Origin: Paramecium tetraurelia | Lineage: Eukaryota; Ciliophora; Oligohymenophorea; Peniculida; Parameciidae | Length of the DNA stretch: 64,000 nucleotides | Direction of reading: 5' to 3' | NCBI RefSeq assembly: GCF_000165425.1 | Contig: NW_001799488.1 | Coordinates: 1-64,000 of the forward strand | Shown here: positions 48,080 through 60,700 of the stretch, piece after piece | Position numbering within the stretch: position 1 is the first letter of the stretch | Layout of the letters: each line of letters starts with the position of its first letter | Notes under the pieces: generated by a model | What the model was told of the DNA's origin: nothing | Database searches by the model: none | The model's input: the letters and a program-made list of their open reading frames with translations, nothing else | Made by a program: the position numbers and the translations under genes

Positions 48080-49741
48080 ATGAATTAGGTTCTTGAATCA
48101 TAGAAACTTAAAAACTAAATGTCTCTCCAAACCTCAAATAAGCAACTTATAGGTCCTTTACTCTATAATTTAAATAAACATACTTCCTATGTGTTTGCAG
48201 CTACTCTCCACAACGTTGTGTTGGAGGAAAGTTTTGAGAAATGCCATGAAATCAATGAATAAAAAGACCACAATTTAGATGAAAACTAATGGTAGGAGGT
48301 TAAAAGATAGCTGTGGTAAAGCAAAATAGAGAGATAAGGGGGTTAGAGTTCGAAACAGTAAAAGTGTTTTTTAGTATCTGCAGGAGCTGATAAAAATATC
48401 TATCTGTGGGATATTGATGCTATGCAATTGTCAAGCAGTTCCTCAGTCCAAATAAAGCCTGAACAATTGCCATAATATCCAAATGCTTAAGAAAACTAAG
48501 GGAATGAGAATTAACACAATTTGAATTTTTCAAAGGATGAATTAGATTTACGTCATGTTATTATACCATACTAACAAAATCTTTATGAGTTTATCACTTG
48601 TTTGCTTAATGTTGAATTGAACTAGAATTAAACATACTTGATTGTTGGTTATGAAAGTAATCAAATAATTAGATATCAAATATCTGGTAAATATTGGATG
48701 AAGGGTATCAAAAAATAGATTAGATATATATTGAATTTATCTGAGGTCTTATAAATAACTAAAAAATTGCATAGTCATAATGACGCTGTAAGATCAATGG
48801 TTTACTTTAACAACTAACTCTGTTCTTGTGGTGATGACATGTAGCTCTTAATTCAGACTATCGATGGTAAGGTTATCAAAAGGTTTTACTTTGATAGCAT
48901 CATCGAAAATCTATGTATCTGGAATGGTCATCTGGTGTTTTCCCATTACACTGTTAATCTTAGGTCGACTAGCTAGATGAAAGAAGAAATCGTATTAATA
49001 TAAGGTAGATTGTTAATACCAGATCAAAATGAACAGAATCAAAATAACGCAAATCAATAAGCAGCAGCGGGATTAAAGGTACAAGTAGACAAACACAGTT
49101 ATGCATATGGGTTGTAATAATGCTTAATGATTATGGGGGAAAACTAATAGAATAACTTAAATATCTAATTAAATGTATTGAATTATCACCCTTCATTGGA
49201 AGATGCTTATAATCAAGTTGATAAAATCACATGTTTTGAGGTTTCAGACAATTAGAATATTTTATTTTCAACCGAGAGTGGAAAATTAATAAAGATTAAA
49301 GAGCCACTCAAGAATGAAAGCAATCTAGAAATCAAAGTTGATTAGTATAAAGATGAAGAAAACTCAAATCAACAATACCAATATAGAATATTAAGTTAAT
49401 TCTAAAGTCGTAGTAAAATTTAAGAACATAACCTCAATCAAATAATAATGTCTTTCATCAGATATGAAAATATGATTTATGTATTCTACAAAAACTAGAA
49501 TTAAAAAGAATAAGTGTTTTTGTAAATAGGCGAGGAAATAACTGATTCCAATAATAAATTTTATTAAGTAGTTGAGAATACTCCTTTAAGAATTCAATAC
49601 TTATCAATCAAGTCGGATCAAATAGATGAAAATATAATTAGACCTTACGAAGTGTTTTTACAAAATCCTTTATTGATCAAAGAAGGGAATACGAATATAA
49701 TTTTGTTATGTGGTGATTAGTTAAGATATTATAAGTTATGA
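48080..49741 (+). CDS. WD40-like propeller protein, intronless
   Basis: Single exon of 554 codons. Readable propeller strands include CFLVSAGADKNIYLWDID, HNDAVRSMVYFNNQLCSCGDD, LLIQTIDGKVIKRFYFDS and ILFSTESGKLIKI. The repeats are divergent, so blade count is unclear, probably one seven-bladed propeller with long Gln/Asn inserts (NEQNQNNANQQAAAGL). Unlike its neighbours it has no introns. It begins 33 bp after the flippase stop. Function unknown; divergent WD proteins of this type usually serve as assembly platforms. Confidence 0.75.
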
Positions 49742-50090
49742 TTAAATTATATTAAAAGGATTAATTTTATATCTATTCTTAAACAACACTGTTTATAAAA
49801 TACTTAGCGATTTTACTATTATGAAAAGGATTAATTGATGAACTGATTATAAAGAGATAAATGCATTAAAATATGGAGACTTAGCTATAAAATTGAAAGG
49901 AATAAAATGTTGAGATTTATCGCAAATTGAGCATTGGAATAGTTTGGGATTTTGAATTTTAAATTGACTTGACAAATAAAAGGGATGGGATTCACTAGTA
50001 GAATCTTAGTAGGTATGAGAAGAAGGAGAATTGATTAAATTTGGTTTTTACATAAATTGTTTAATAATTGAGATATAAATATTTATTAAG
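49742..50090. other. Spacer upstream of the chromate-type transporter
   Basis: About 350 bp, AT-rich, all frames broken by TGA. Presumably the promoter of the transporter gene. Confidence 0.45.
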
Positions 50091-51490
50091 ATGATTGAAA
50101 TGTAAACCTTGAGAACTCAACCAGTTAAGGCTAAATTTTCTTTGTTGATCGATGCATCTAGAACTCTAACTTATAAGGAATTATTCAATCTGGCATACCC
50201 TTTTGCTCTTTTTGATATTAAAACTCTTAATGCAAGTCTATATGGCTAATTTAAGGATGTATTCGTGACTAAAGCACAGGCAGTGACAGTAAACAAATTT
50301 AATAATAATAGGAATCTCAACTGGAGGAAATCATATCACTAGTAGACTTCATCCCTGGAGCAACAACTTCATAGATGATGGTAGCTTTAGGTACAATTGC
50401 AATGAAGAATGCTCAAGGTGGTGTGGTTGCACTGGTAGCATTTGCGACACCTGGAGCCTTATTGTTAGCAATATTGAGTTTCATATACAGCAAGTATCCT
50501 GATCCGAGAGATTTGAACATTTTGATATTTTTAGCCATCCAAGGAATCAAAGCGAGTACAGTGGCTTTAATATTATAGTTAATGATTTCTATGGCTATGC
50601 ATTCAATTAAGAATAGAGTGCACTTGAGTCTGTCGATATTAAGTGCAGTTCTTCTGGTGGCATATCAATAATCTTATGTGCTAATTTTAACAATGATGAT
50701 GGGTGGAATCTTGGCCATAATGTTGGAATACGATGCAGAAAATACAGCAGGTCGTAGAACTTTTATAAAAGATCAAACAGTAACTCCAGTGATTATCACC
50801 GATCCAAAATTAATTAATATCAAAAATAGCCATAAAATTAGTTATTTATTGGGGAATAAATCATTTTATTTGTATGCAATAATCCTACTTGCATTGCTAT
50901 ATCTGAATTCAGCCTATTAATCAATGATCTTAGATATATCCCTAACCTTTTATAATATAGGGACTTTCATGATCGGAGGCACTCCAATAACATTGCCATT
51001 TATGTATGCTGAAACTGTACTTAATCCTTTATATATAAACGAAGATGCATTTTGGTTGGGATTTGGACTGGCTGCTGCTTTACCTGGTCCATATTTGAAT
51101 TTTGCTATATTTTTGGGAACTCACAGCATGGGCTTTTCTGGAGGAGTGTGTTGTTGGATAGCCATTTTTGTGCCATCAATTCTCTAAATCTGGGGATTGT
51201 TGCCTCATTGGGGCAACTTCAAAACTAACGTATATATGACGAAATTTAAACAAGGAGTAGTCAGTGTGGCCACAGGATTTCTAGCCACAGCTGTATATTA
51301 TTCTTGGGTAGATGCCTGCAAATATGATATGCCAACCGCAACTGTGATAACATTTTTAAGTTTGATATATGTGAGTCTTTTGAACTTTAACAGTCCAGCT
51401 GTTATAAGCTTGGGAGCAGCATTATTCATTATTCGTTATTTAGCATTATGGTATTACAGAGAATTGGACCCAGTAATATTTTAATAATGA
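50091..51490 (+). CDS. Chromate-transporter family (CHR) membrane protein
   Basis: One 23-nt intron (50289-50311) gives 458 residues. The protein is made of two hydrophobic halves of about 190 residues. Family blocks are YGQFKDVFVTKAQ, EEIISLVDFIPGATTSQMMV with NAQGGVVALVAFATPGALLL in the N half, and FYNIGTFMIGGTPITLPFMY, FGLAAALPGPYLNFAIFLGT with GFSGGVCCWIAIFVPSILQI in the C half. CHR proteins of bacteria export chromate or take up sulfate-like anions; the function in eukaryotes is largely untested. The degenerate LPGP/IPGA motif near each half is the family hallmark. The Paramecium code (internal TAA/TAG) and a native-style intron show it is a resident gene, not contamination. Confidence 0.88.
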
Positions 51491-51519
51491 TTTTTATTTA
51501 TTAAAATTATATCATATCA

Positions 51520-54500
51520 TCATTATACTTGTTTCCATGTCTTATCATACACTTCCAATTCCTCCAGTGGAATGCTATCAAATAACAACACATCCTCCTT
51601 AGACTTAATGATCCTCTTATCCAGCTCCAATTATACAACATAGTATTGCACTTCGTCATTCTTGTTCAAAATTTTCCCGATGACATCACAAGTATAGAAT
51701 TGTTTGGAACCATCTCTGCATCTCAAATACGCTAAATGAGAATTGAAGGTAGATGCTTTCTCATTCATCAAAATGCAATTATTATCCAAAGATATTAATC
51801 TGCTGTTATTTTCTAATAGTTCTTTTATAGAGGTTGCAGAAGTTTGCTATTCCATGGTTAATTTAAACTATTTATTTAGCTAGTATTGCAAGTTACGAAT
51901 GTTACCGAAACTACTAAACTTTAGACTTAAAATTAAAGTTTCTAATAATATTATTATTTGTACATGTTCGTAACTGTGACAAGAAAGAACCTGCATTGTC
52001 TAGCAGATATAATCTATTCTTATGATCAATTAACAACATATCGTATGAGTTATACTTTAAATAATGATCTAACAATAAACCATTGAAATAAGTTGTTAAA
52101 TCTACACTTTACCCATAATTTTCATCAGATAGTATTACTTTTAAAAATTTAACATCTCCATTATTTTCTAATTATTCTCTCCTCAATTGTTTATGACTGA
52201 TCTTTTCATTTGGGATGAATAAATTTAAGACCTCCAATTATTTCTAATTATTCTAATTTAACTTCAACAAAATATCAATTAAGTATATTTATTAATTCCC
52301 TTTTAACATAAATTTTTAATATAATTCATCCAAATTATATGATGCTTGATCCAATTTAAAGTAATGCTGCATCAATTAATTGAAGTCTGCAAAACTTAAT
52401 ACATTCCCTAGTTTAAATGCATCTGGATGCTAGGAGAAATTGTGCTAAACTTTGAATTTTTATGCAAGGTCATTAAAACTATTTATAGCATTGTCTTTAC
52501 TCATCACTCTTTCATATGGCAATCCTTCTCCTATTAACAAAATTGAATATTCTAACTCAGATATTTAATAGTTTCTTTCCATATCATAATTGTCATTTAA
52601 GATTAATGTATTCTTGTATATAGTATTTACTAATAAGTAACCAATATCAATTTATGCCTTAAAATTCTCATTTATTTAAATATCCACACTCTAAGAAGTG
52701 AATGGCAATTCAAAATATAATCCATCCTATTCATTTTTTCTTTGATTCTATATTGTAACTACATTTTATTCATGGAAGACTATTTAATGCAAATACATAG
52801 AATGAATTAAAATATGAATCTTTTCAACTTTTTACTTGAATAGATACTTTTATTGAGATCTCTACTAAGTTGCTGATTATTAGTACTATTCATGAATCTC
52901 ATAAATAGAACCTTCATGTTCCTCAGGAACATCAATAATAATACTTTATTAATGAGATTGTTATTATTATTATTAGATCTGATCTTTGCAAATCTGCTCT
53001 GATGGATTACCATTTTAGGTCAAGATCTCTAAGATTTATTCATCAGATTCTAAATATATGAATTCCTGATGATTATATGAGTTATAACATGCCATGATCA
53101 ATTTTTCAGGATCACATAACAACTTACCATAAATAGTCAGCCCTGTTATGAATTCTTCTTTGGTTCTATATTTTTTAGAGTCCACTTCATTTAGAATTCC
53201 ACCAATCACACTGGCTATTGCCCTGTCAAAATCTCCATTTACAAAACCTATCCCAATTATATAATCAAATACCCGTAACCATATATCAAAATAAAAGAAA
53301 TCACTAAATAGATTATTCATATGAGTCCTAAACCATTAAAAATCTAGTTTATCACATTACATTTTTGGAATCATTAGTTTGTAATCTAAACATAAAATTA
53401 TTTTCAAAACATAATCATCACAATCTTCTCTTAAATTAAAAAGTTGGAACAATCTTACAGTCAAAATCAATTAATTTTTCTTATGATTACTCAACTCAAA
53501 ACAATTCAACAGATATGCAATCCTATCTTTCAATAATTACAACTTCTTAATATATTGATCTGTCCAAACAGTAGTCTATCTAAATTATAAACTATCTAAG
53601 TAATGTTAAACTTTCTCATGATTGGACAATATAGTATCTTACTCTATATACTAATTTATTTCATTCTAAATGAGATCTAAAATGCTTTCGTTTTGATTCC
53701 ACTCTATTCCAATGTCTTGCAAGAATTTTGTAATTTTGTTATTAAATTAGAGGAAAATAGGAATCAATTCATTCCTAGATTATTTAGTAAACCCTTTCCT
53801 ACATGCCTAAATTAATTTATTTTTCACAAAATCCTATTTATTTTGAATCGGGTTTACTTACAAATATTCAGCAAGCAAAGTAAATTTACCTTTTTATTCT
53901 TCAATTCCTTATTCTTCTACAATGAACTCTTAAATTTCAATCAAATCATCCTCTGATTATTTACTATTAACCCAAATCTGCCCTCTAACTTGAAGAGCAA
54001 ATTCCAAAGCTTCAACTTTGAATGAATCCCATTACTATTACAAACTATTAAAAGGAGATTTTAGTTGTCTTGCAAAATACTTCATTTCCTGAGCTGTAAA
54101 TGGCACTTCAATAATATCTAAGTAAAATGGATTAACAGTAGAATTTAAAATCGAAAAGGGACTATCCTCATAAATGTCCATTTATATCATAGGAACATTT
54201 AGTAATTAATTACCTGTCACTTTTTATTACAAATTCGCTGACACTTCTAAACTAGCAAAATGTCTTCGATTATTATTTAAGTTTTTCTCGAAATCTCTCA
54301 TATAAATTCTACCTTGCATAACCTTCTTAGCAGTAGCCAAAAAAGCCAAAATGTTATTTTATTCTTCTTGTGCTCTAGCCAAAATCTTCTCATTTACTTC
54401 CTGATAGTCATCATAAATCACTATATCTAAAGCATCCTACATCTGAAATCCAGACAAAGTCACCTCAAGCTCAGCTGTCCATCCCTTCTTATCTAATTAC

Positions 54501-55547
54501 ATAAAATTGATCTCTTGACCTTTATCAAATTCTATTTTACCTTGATAGTTGGATTCTAAACCCTTAAAGTAAACATACAAAATAGGATTAAACAATTTAA
54601 TATGTTAGCCTATTATAAGTTTAAATTTAGTAAGATGTAGATCTTTATATTAAGGTAAATTTTATTATTAATGCTGCTGCTAAATTTGAGACTACTATAT
54701 TTAAGAGATTCTTTACTACTCATTTTCAATAGCATCAATCTCTGTTTACAGTTTTCTTTCCTCGTCTTCCAATTCTCTTTATTAATATTCTTCTAACTCT
54801 TCATTTTCTCTTAAAATACCTCCTGCAACTTATCTCCAAAGATAAAGCAATTATCTTATTGCTTTTACCTCCTTATTCTTGAAAAAATTCTCTGATTATT
54901 TCATTATCTCAACTTTTTATTGCTTAATATTTTGTTTTTTATGCTTTTCCTCATATTCAGCCTTTTTAAATAGGATATTTAGCATTTCTTCATATATTGG
55001 TTTATCATAATCAAGCAATTCATCGAAGTCTAATAGAAATTCATTTTATTCTTTTAGTTGCTAATATTGAATTTATTGAGCTTCATTATTCATTTTTTCA
55101 ATTGAGCTTTCAACTATCTTCAAACTTGATAAATGAAACCAAACTGACTAGATCCTTGTAAGATTATCATTGAAATGATTGAGTCTCTCTTGATTTTTGA
55201 ACTTCAAAAATTCTGCAAATCTTATGCCTGCCTCAATATTGTCAAAATAAACTGCTGTGGGTTTTTCAAATTGTTAAATTTATGTCTTATTCAATCCTTC
55301 AGAAGAACGATCAAATAATATTCTAACATTCTTGCTCTAATTGGTTGTCCATCTGAAAAAAGTCTTTTGATTTTCTGGTAACTTTTCAAACTCTTACTAA
55401 TTTATTACACAGCAATACTTTAGTAATCAAAAGGAAACCATTTGGGTATTTAATTGTCTTTTAATTTTTAATTTGAATCATATTTGTCTCCTGCAGTCTG
55501 ACTTACCTAGACAATATTTTTCCATTTTTTTTCGGTTGCTTTTCCAT
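51520..55547 (-). CDS. Large coiled-coil protein of unknown function (1,327 residues)
   Basis: Introns near the 5' end (22 nt, after LLITK) and near the 3' end (22 nt, around 51985) give a single 1,328-codon frame. Order of regions: basic N-terminus (MEKQPKKNGKILSRQ), a segment with FEKPTAVYFDNIEAGIRFAE, a coiled coil of about 300 residues, a central structured part (EIDKGQEINF-type strands; GWTAELEVTLSGFQMQDALD), then helical blocks such as YFDIWLRVFDYIIGIGFVNG and KLLCDPEKLIMACYNS. A C-terminal block (LAYLRCRDGSKQFYTCDVIG) could alternatively be an independent 111-residue gene starting at 51855. The helical part loosely recalls TBC-type folds, but no Rab-GAP Arg/Gln finger was found. I do not assign a function. 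Confidence 0.7.
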
Positions 55548-55688
55548 TTCAACTTATTAACCTATTAGAAATTTTCTCGTATTCTTATCATGAGTTTAGT
55601 AAAAACTCTTTGTAAAAATTTAAGATTGCTTCATAATAAATATTAAATAATAATTGAAATGTTAAATCAATCAACTTAGATAATATTT

Positions 55689-56039
55689 TCATAAAAATAA
55701 GATGTGTAATTATTTATATACAATTTGGAATTCATTCAAGGTAATAAATATAGGATTCATTTTGAAAACTGCATAGTCATCCTAAGTTAGTAATCTACGA
55801 TATCCTTTTTCACCATAAAGTTCCTCCTGAATTCCTTATAATCCAAACTTTTCCCTTTAAAAGTCAGTAGGCAACATGGTTTAACAATTTATATTTTCAT
55901 ATATCAATGGCATCATTCTGACTATATTAACAAGAACTGGCAAAAACAAAAACAGTATTTGATTAAATGAAACATGCAGAGTAATTACAATAGTAATGTC
56001 CACAAAATTATCATTAATTTCAACTTGATATAGGAGCAT
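55689..56039 (-). CDS. Small membrane protein, uncertain
   Basis: A 116-residue frame from MLLYQVEINDNF with a hydrophobic stretch (QILFLFLPVLVNIVRMMP) and a polar tail (EELYGEKGYRRLLTQDDYAV) that looks protein-like. The frame is open for another 70 codons upstream, so the start may be earlier. It could be the remaining 3' end of a decayed gene. No family recognised. Confidence 0.4.
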
Positions 56040-56740
56040 GTGAACAAAGATCTATTAAACTAATAAATTAAGCTGACAAGCAGATACAACTAATAACCTA
56101 GATAATTTGTATTATCAAGTTTACATTTAGCATTATTATTTTTACCAATTTATAGAAGTGAAACCATTCTTTTAGACCTAAGGGATTACTAAAATTTTCA
56201 AGACCCCTATGGAATTATTTTTTTTGTATCTTCATAAGATCAATTAATTATTAATCTGATATCAGTGCTTTTTTTTAGAAGCACTCCTTTCAACTGAACC
56301 AGCATGAGAGAAAGCCAAGCATGAACCTAAATTACCTTAGTTCCAGTCTATTTTAGTTTTTAACCATTTTTCTAATCAAAATTATAGCTGCTAATACTAA
56401 GAATTTGTTTATTATTATTAATACTCCTTTATCAATAATTGACTTTCAGAATTGTAGTAGTAATTTCACTGTTAAATTAAAACTAATAATTTTATAATTG
56501 ATCACTTTTAAATAAAAAATATCGTACTAAATTTCTATGTAATGTTACTTATTTCAAAAAAAAATTAAACTGATAGAACGAATTAGGAATAAATTATTTA
56601 AACTAAAAATTTACAAGAATGAAATCATAAAATTTGGATGGGTCATATGTTTAATATATAATTATAATTTTTATCCTCTTTTCCGAATTTAATTATTTTG
56701 ATAATATTTTATATATTTTTTATTACTTTTTGACAATTTC
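56040..56740. other. AT-rich spacer with one hairpin
   Basis: No convincing gene. Contains runs of A and T, TGA in all frames, and an inverted repeat at 56264-56285. The promoter of the second HSF gene is presumably at its right end. Confidence 0.4.
56264..56285. repeat. Hairpin with 7-bp stem
   Basis: agtgctt, an 8-base T-rich loop, and aagcact are exact inverted copies. It lies in a non-coding spacer. It may be a structured RNA end or chance. Confidence 0.45.
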
Positions 56741-57492
56741 ATGAGCAAACCAGCCAAGTTTATAGCCATCCTTTACGATATTTTGGAAGTAAGATGAAGA
56801 TCGTAAATATTAAATAGAAAGAAAGCTTTTAGACTACTATTCGTTGGACAAAGGATGGAAAAGGTTTTTAGATTTTAAGAATTCCGGAATTTCAAAGCAA
56901 TATTATGGAAGAATTTTTTAACACATAGAATTTTTAATCATTTTTAAGGCAGTTGAGTTTGTATGGATTTAAGATGAAAAAAAATGAAAAAAATTAGAAA
57001 ATCTACAATCACCCTCTCTTTTTCCAAGGCAACTAGTACGAATTATGGCTATTTTAGTTAAGAACTTCACAAAATTTAAAGAAGGAAAAAAGCAAAAGAA
57101 AATGGAGAACAATATTTTGAAAGTATTACCCCTCAAATATCGATCAATAATATGAGAAATCAACTAGAGATCCTGAGGAAATAGTAACAAAAGTTGCTAA
57201 TGCAAATGAGAATTCAATTTCAGATATAATTTTTAATTGCAAAAAAAATTAATGCAATAGTTGATGTATTTTTTCCGATTTTACTTTATAGCACTTTAAA
57301 GAGAATTACACAAATGAACAACGGAGAGAAGTATATGAAAAGCCTATGCATTTGCTATTCCATTTGATTTTTGGACATAAGCCAGAATACGCTAGCGATC
57401 TTATGGAGCCATTATATGAAGATATAATTGGACAACTATCACCATTTTCAGAATTCCCTTGCTCTCCTATTTAATTCGCAAGATTGTTTTGA
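56741..57492 (+). CDS. Second, divergent HSF-type DNA-binding protein
   Basis: Introns 56789-56817 (29 nt), 57036-57057 (22 nt) and 57266-57291 (26 nt) give 224 residues. The HSF-type winged helix covers residues 4-95: PAKFIAILYDILEKESFQTT, IRWTKDGKGFQILRI, and recognition helix TQNFQSFLRQLSLYGFK. After a Lys/Gln-rich helical region (MRNQLEILRKQQQKLLMQMR) the C-terminus (HFKENYTNEQRREVYEKP to FPCSPIQFARLF) is unlike standard HSF tails. The wing and recognition helix are conserved enough for DNA binding. It is shorter than classical HSFs and lacks an obvious activation domain, so it may be a competitor or specialised factor. This is inference. Confidence 0.85.
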
Positions 57493-57754
57493 CTTTTTTG
57501 TATTTAAATAATGTTAAACTTAAAAATATAATATTTTGTTGATTGTTAAAATTAACAAAGCAATCTTGAATTCAGCTATTTTTCATCTGTTGCTATTGAA
57601 ACCGAAGGAGAAGTTTGGAAAATATATAAATTATTACATTTTTATAAAATTATAATAAAAGTGTTGTGTTTATACCTTTACTAAATTTCAAAATTAAATT
57701 TTTATGTTTTCCCTCTAAATAATAAATTAATTAGTCTTAAATTTATAATATAAA

Positions 57755-60700
57755 ATGGAAGAACTTGTTCAATAAATGATTGCAATTTCAGGAGGATAAA
57801 TGAATGAAGAGAAAGCCAAGTAATATTTGCGATATGGCAAAAATGACATAGAATTAGCATTAAACTACTTTTATCAAGCTGAGGAGAGAAAGAAGAGATA
57901 ATAGCCAACTGCGGGTATTACAAAATTAATGGAAGGAGCCAAAAAACAATAATAGTTATAAAAGATTCTGAAGGACTTAAATTAGGAATATTAAAAGCCT
58001 ATCGAGGAATGCTTGGATCAATAGATAGTTTTGAGCAAACCCTCTGGAAATTTAGATTTCCAATAAACAAACGATATTGAGGAGATTGCAATTCAATATG
58101 CTTAAGAAAAAAGACAAGCTAAATTTAGATAGAGTTCAGAAGTGTTGAAATAATAAAAAAATGAGGAAGAGCAAAAAAACACATAATTACAGAATTAATA
58201 ATAAAAAAATAAAAAGAAGTAGAATAAGACTAAGGAATAGAAAGATTAAATATTGGAAGAACGAGAAACTAAATAAACCGATGAATCAGAAAATAATGAA
58301 AAAAAAAACTAAAATTCTGGGTTAAAACTGAATTCAGGAGAAACAACTATTAACCGCGGCATTACATTTCCACTCTTTATAGGAAGTGCAAAAATCAAAG
58401 GTTATGCTTTGGGAAGTCAGAATTTGAAGGATGTACAATAATAACCAATCCAACTTATTTTGGATGGGACTTGCAAAGTAGTTGACAAAGGAAAAAAATC
58501 AAATAAAATTGTGAAAGGATAAAACATAATTAGAATAGGCCACAATGACCGAGAAGTAAGTTTATGTAATCATATTAGATAGGTCGATTGAATTCAGAAT
58601 ACGAGGATCTATTTAGTCCATTGCTATAGGAGAACTATGTAAAAATAATTGGATATCATGTTCAATCCTAGGTCCTATGTAAGACACATGATTTAATATT
58701 ATTGTAAATTGATGTGTTTCTAAACGAGAAGGCATTATCTGATGGAACAAGCGATTAGTTTGATGATGCTGTGCAAGAGTTTGTTAGATATAGTGATAAC
58801 TTTTAAAAGTTATATGATTTAGTCAATTGCAAATTGATAACTTCTACTAAAGTGGATTTTATTGATAAGAAAAAAATCGAAAACAGCAGTGTGGAAATAA
58901 AAGAGAATAGTAATAATAACACCTTAAGTAAAACGGCAGTGACCTATTAGGAAGACCCATTTAAGTAGAAGCCAAAACAATTATCTCTCAATGATTTTAA
59001 ACTAAAAAATAATGTTTCAGATTAGAGTTAAATGATGAAAGTAGAAATAGAAAGGGAGAAGACTTAAAATGAAATGAATGTAGAAATAGATTGCGATAAG
59101 TTCCTAGGCTTTAATAATTGTACTCATCATGATTTGGAGATGCATCAAGGTCCAAAATAATTGGGCTCTAAACTATTTGATTATTAGAAACAAGCATTAA
59201 CATGGTTATTGTAGAGAGAAGGAGTGATTAAAGTGGATGACGAAAGCTCTTCTAATGCTTTACATCCTTTATGGAAAGAGTATTAAACTAGTCAAGGCTT
59301 AAAAATATATTTCAATCCCTTTTCAGGTTAGTCTTCTTTGGATTTTCCATCCTCTTCTCGAAGATGTAATGGAGGCATTCTAGCCGATGAAATGGGTTTG
59401 GGTAAGACTGTTATGTTGATTTCTTTGATTTTGGCTAATCCATTTAAAACTCCTTAGGACTACTATCATAAAAGTACAAAAAAGAATTAGAATCAAAGTG
59501 GGAAGAAATGGATTGGGGATTATGTAGGTTATAAGAAGAAGAAGTGGGCTAGGACATTAATTATAGTTCCGGTGAGTTTGTTATAATAATGGCAAGATGA
59601 ATTGAATTATCATTGTAGTTAGCATTTGAGAATATTTCAATATACTGGGGCTGAAAGAAATCTATCAGATTTATGCCAATATGATGTGGTGGTCAGTTCA
59701 TATCATACAATTAGTGTAGAATTTAAGAAACCCTCCAAAGATCCCTACTCAGTGTACAATTATAGTTGGTACAGAGTAATTCTGGATGAGGCTCATTATA
59801 TAAAGGGGAGAACAACATTACTTGCCTAAGGAGCTTATGAATTAGATTGTTATTATAGATGGTGTTCAACTGGTACACCTATTTAGAATAATCTTAATGA
59901 TATGTTTAGTCTAATCCACTTTATTAAATTAGAACCATGGTCTGATTATCTCTGGTGGAATGCATATATCAATAAACCCCATGAGGAAGGGAAGGATAAT
60001 ATATTTCCTCTATTAAATTCCATCCTTAGACCAATTTTGTTAAGGAGAACCAAGAAGAGCAAGGATCAAAATGGAAGGCCCATAATCAATTTACCCAATA
60101 AAGAAATTCATTTTGAATACATAGAATTAAAGAAGGATGAGAGAATGGTCTATGATAAGATGGAGAAGAAATCTCAGGATGAAGTTGAAGGGTACTTAGC
60201 CAAAGGAATCTTAATGTCTCAATATATGAAAGTGTTTGAACTCTTAATTAGACTCAGACAAATTTGTGATCATCCCTTACTCATCACATCTAGAAGTGAT
60301 GTCAAGAATATTGATCAATTGGAAGAGCAAATTGATAAATTCCTTAGTAGTCAATCTTTGGATAGAGAAGATTAAGAGGAACTGTTAATGAACAATTAAT
60401 AAGTTTAGATCTGTTAAGATCAACAATAATATAAACAAGAAGTTTTGAGGAGAGTCAAAGAAAATGATATTCCACCATGTCCTGTATGTTTAGAATAGGT
60501 TGAAGATACAATTGTCACTATTTGTTTGCATTTTCTTTGTCGATTATGTTTATATGGTATTTTAGCTAATTCCAGTGAATGTCCGTATTGCAGGAAATAT
60601 TTAACCAAATAGGATACTATGACTTTGCCTAGGGAGAGTTCATTTAGTTTAAATTGGAAGGAGAACTATAAAAGATCAAGTAAAATAGAAAAAGTAATGC

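Noticed and set aside
51520-51855. Separate 111-residue gene at the 3' end of the large unknown gene
   Set aside because: A 22-nt GT...TAG intron joins the two frames exactly and gives a triplet total. Kept only as an alternative.
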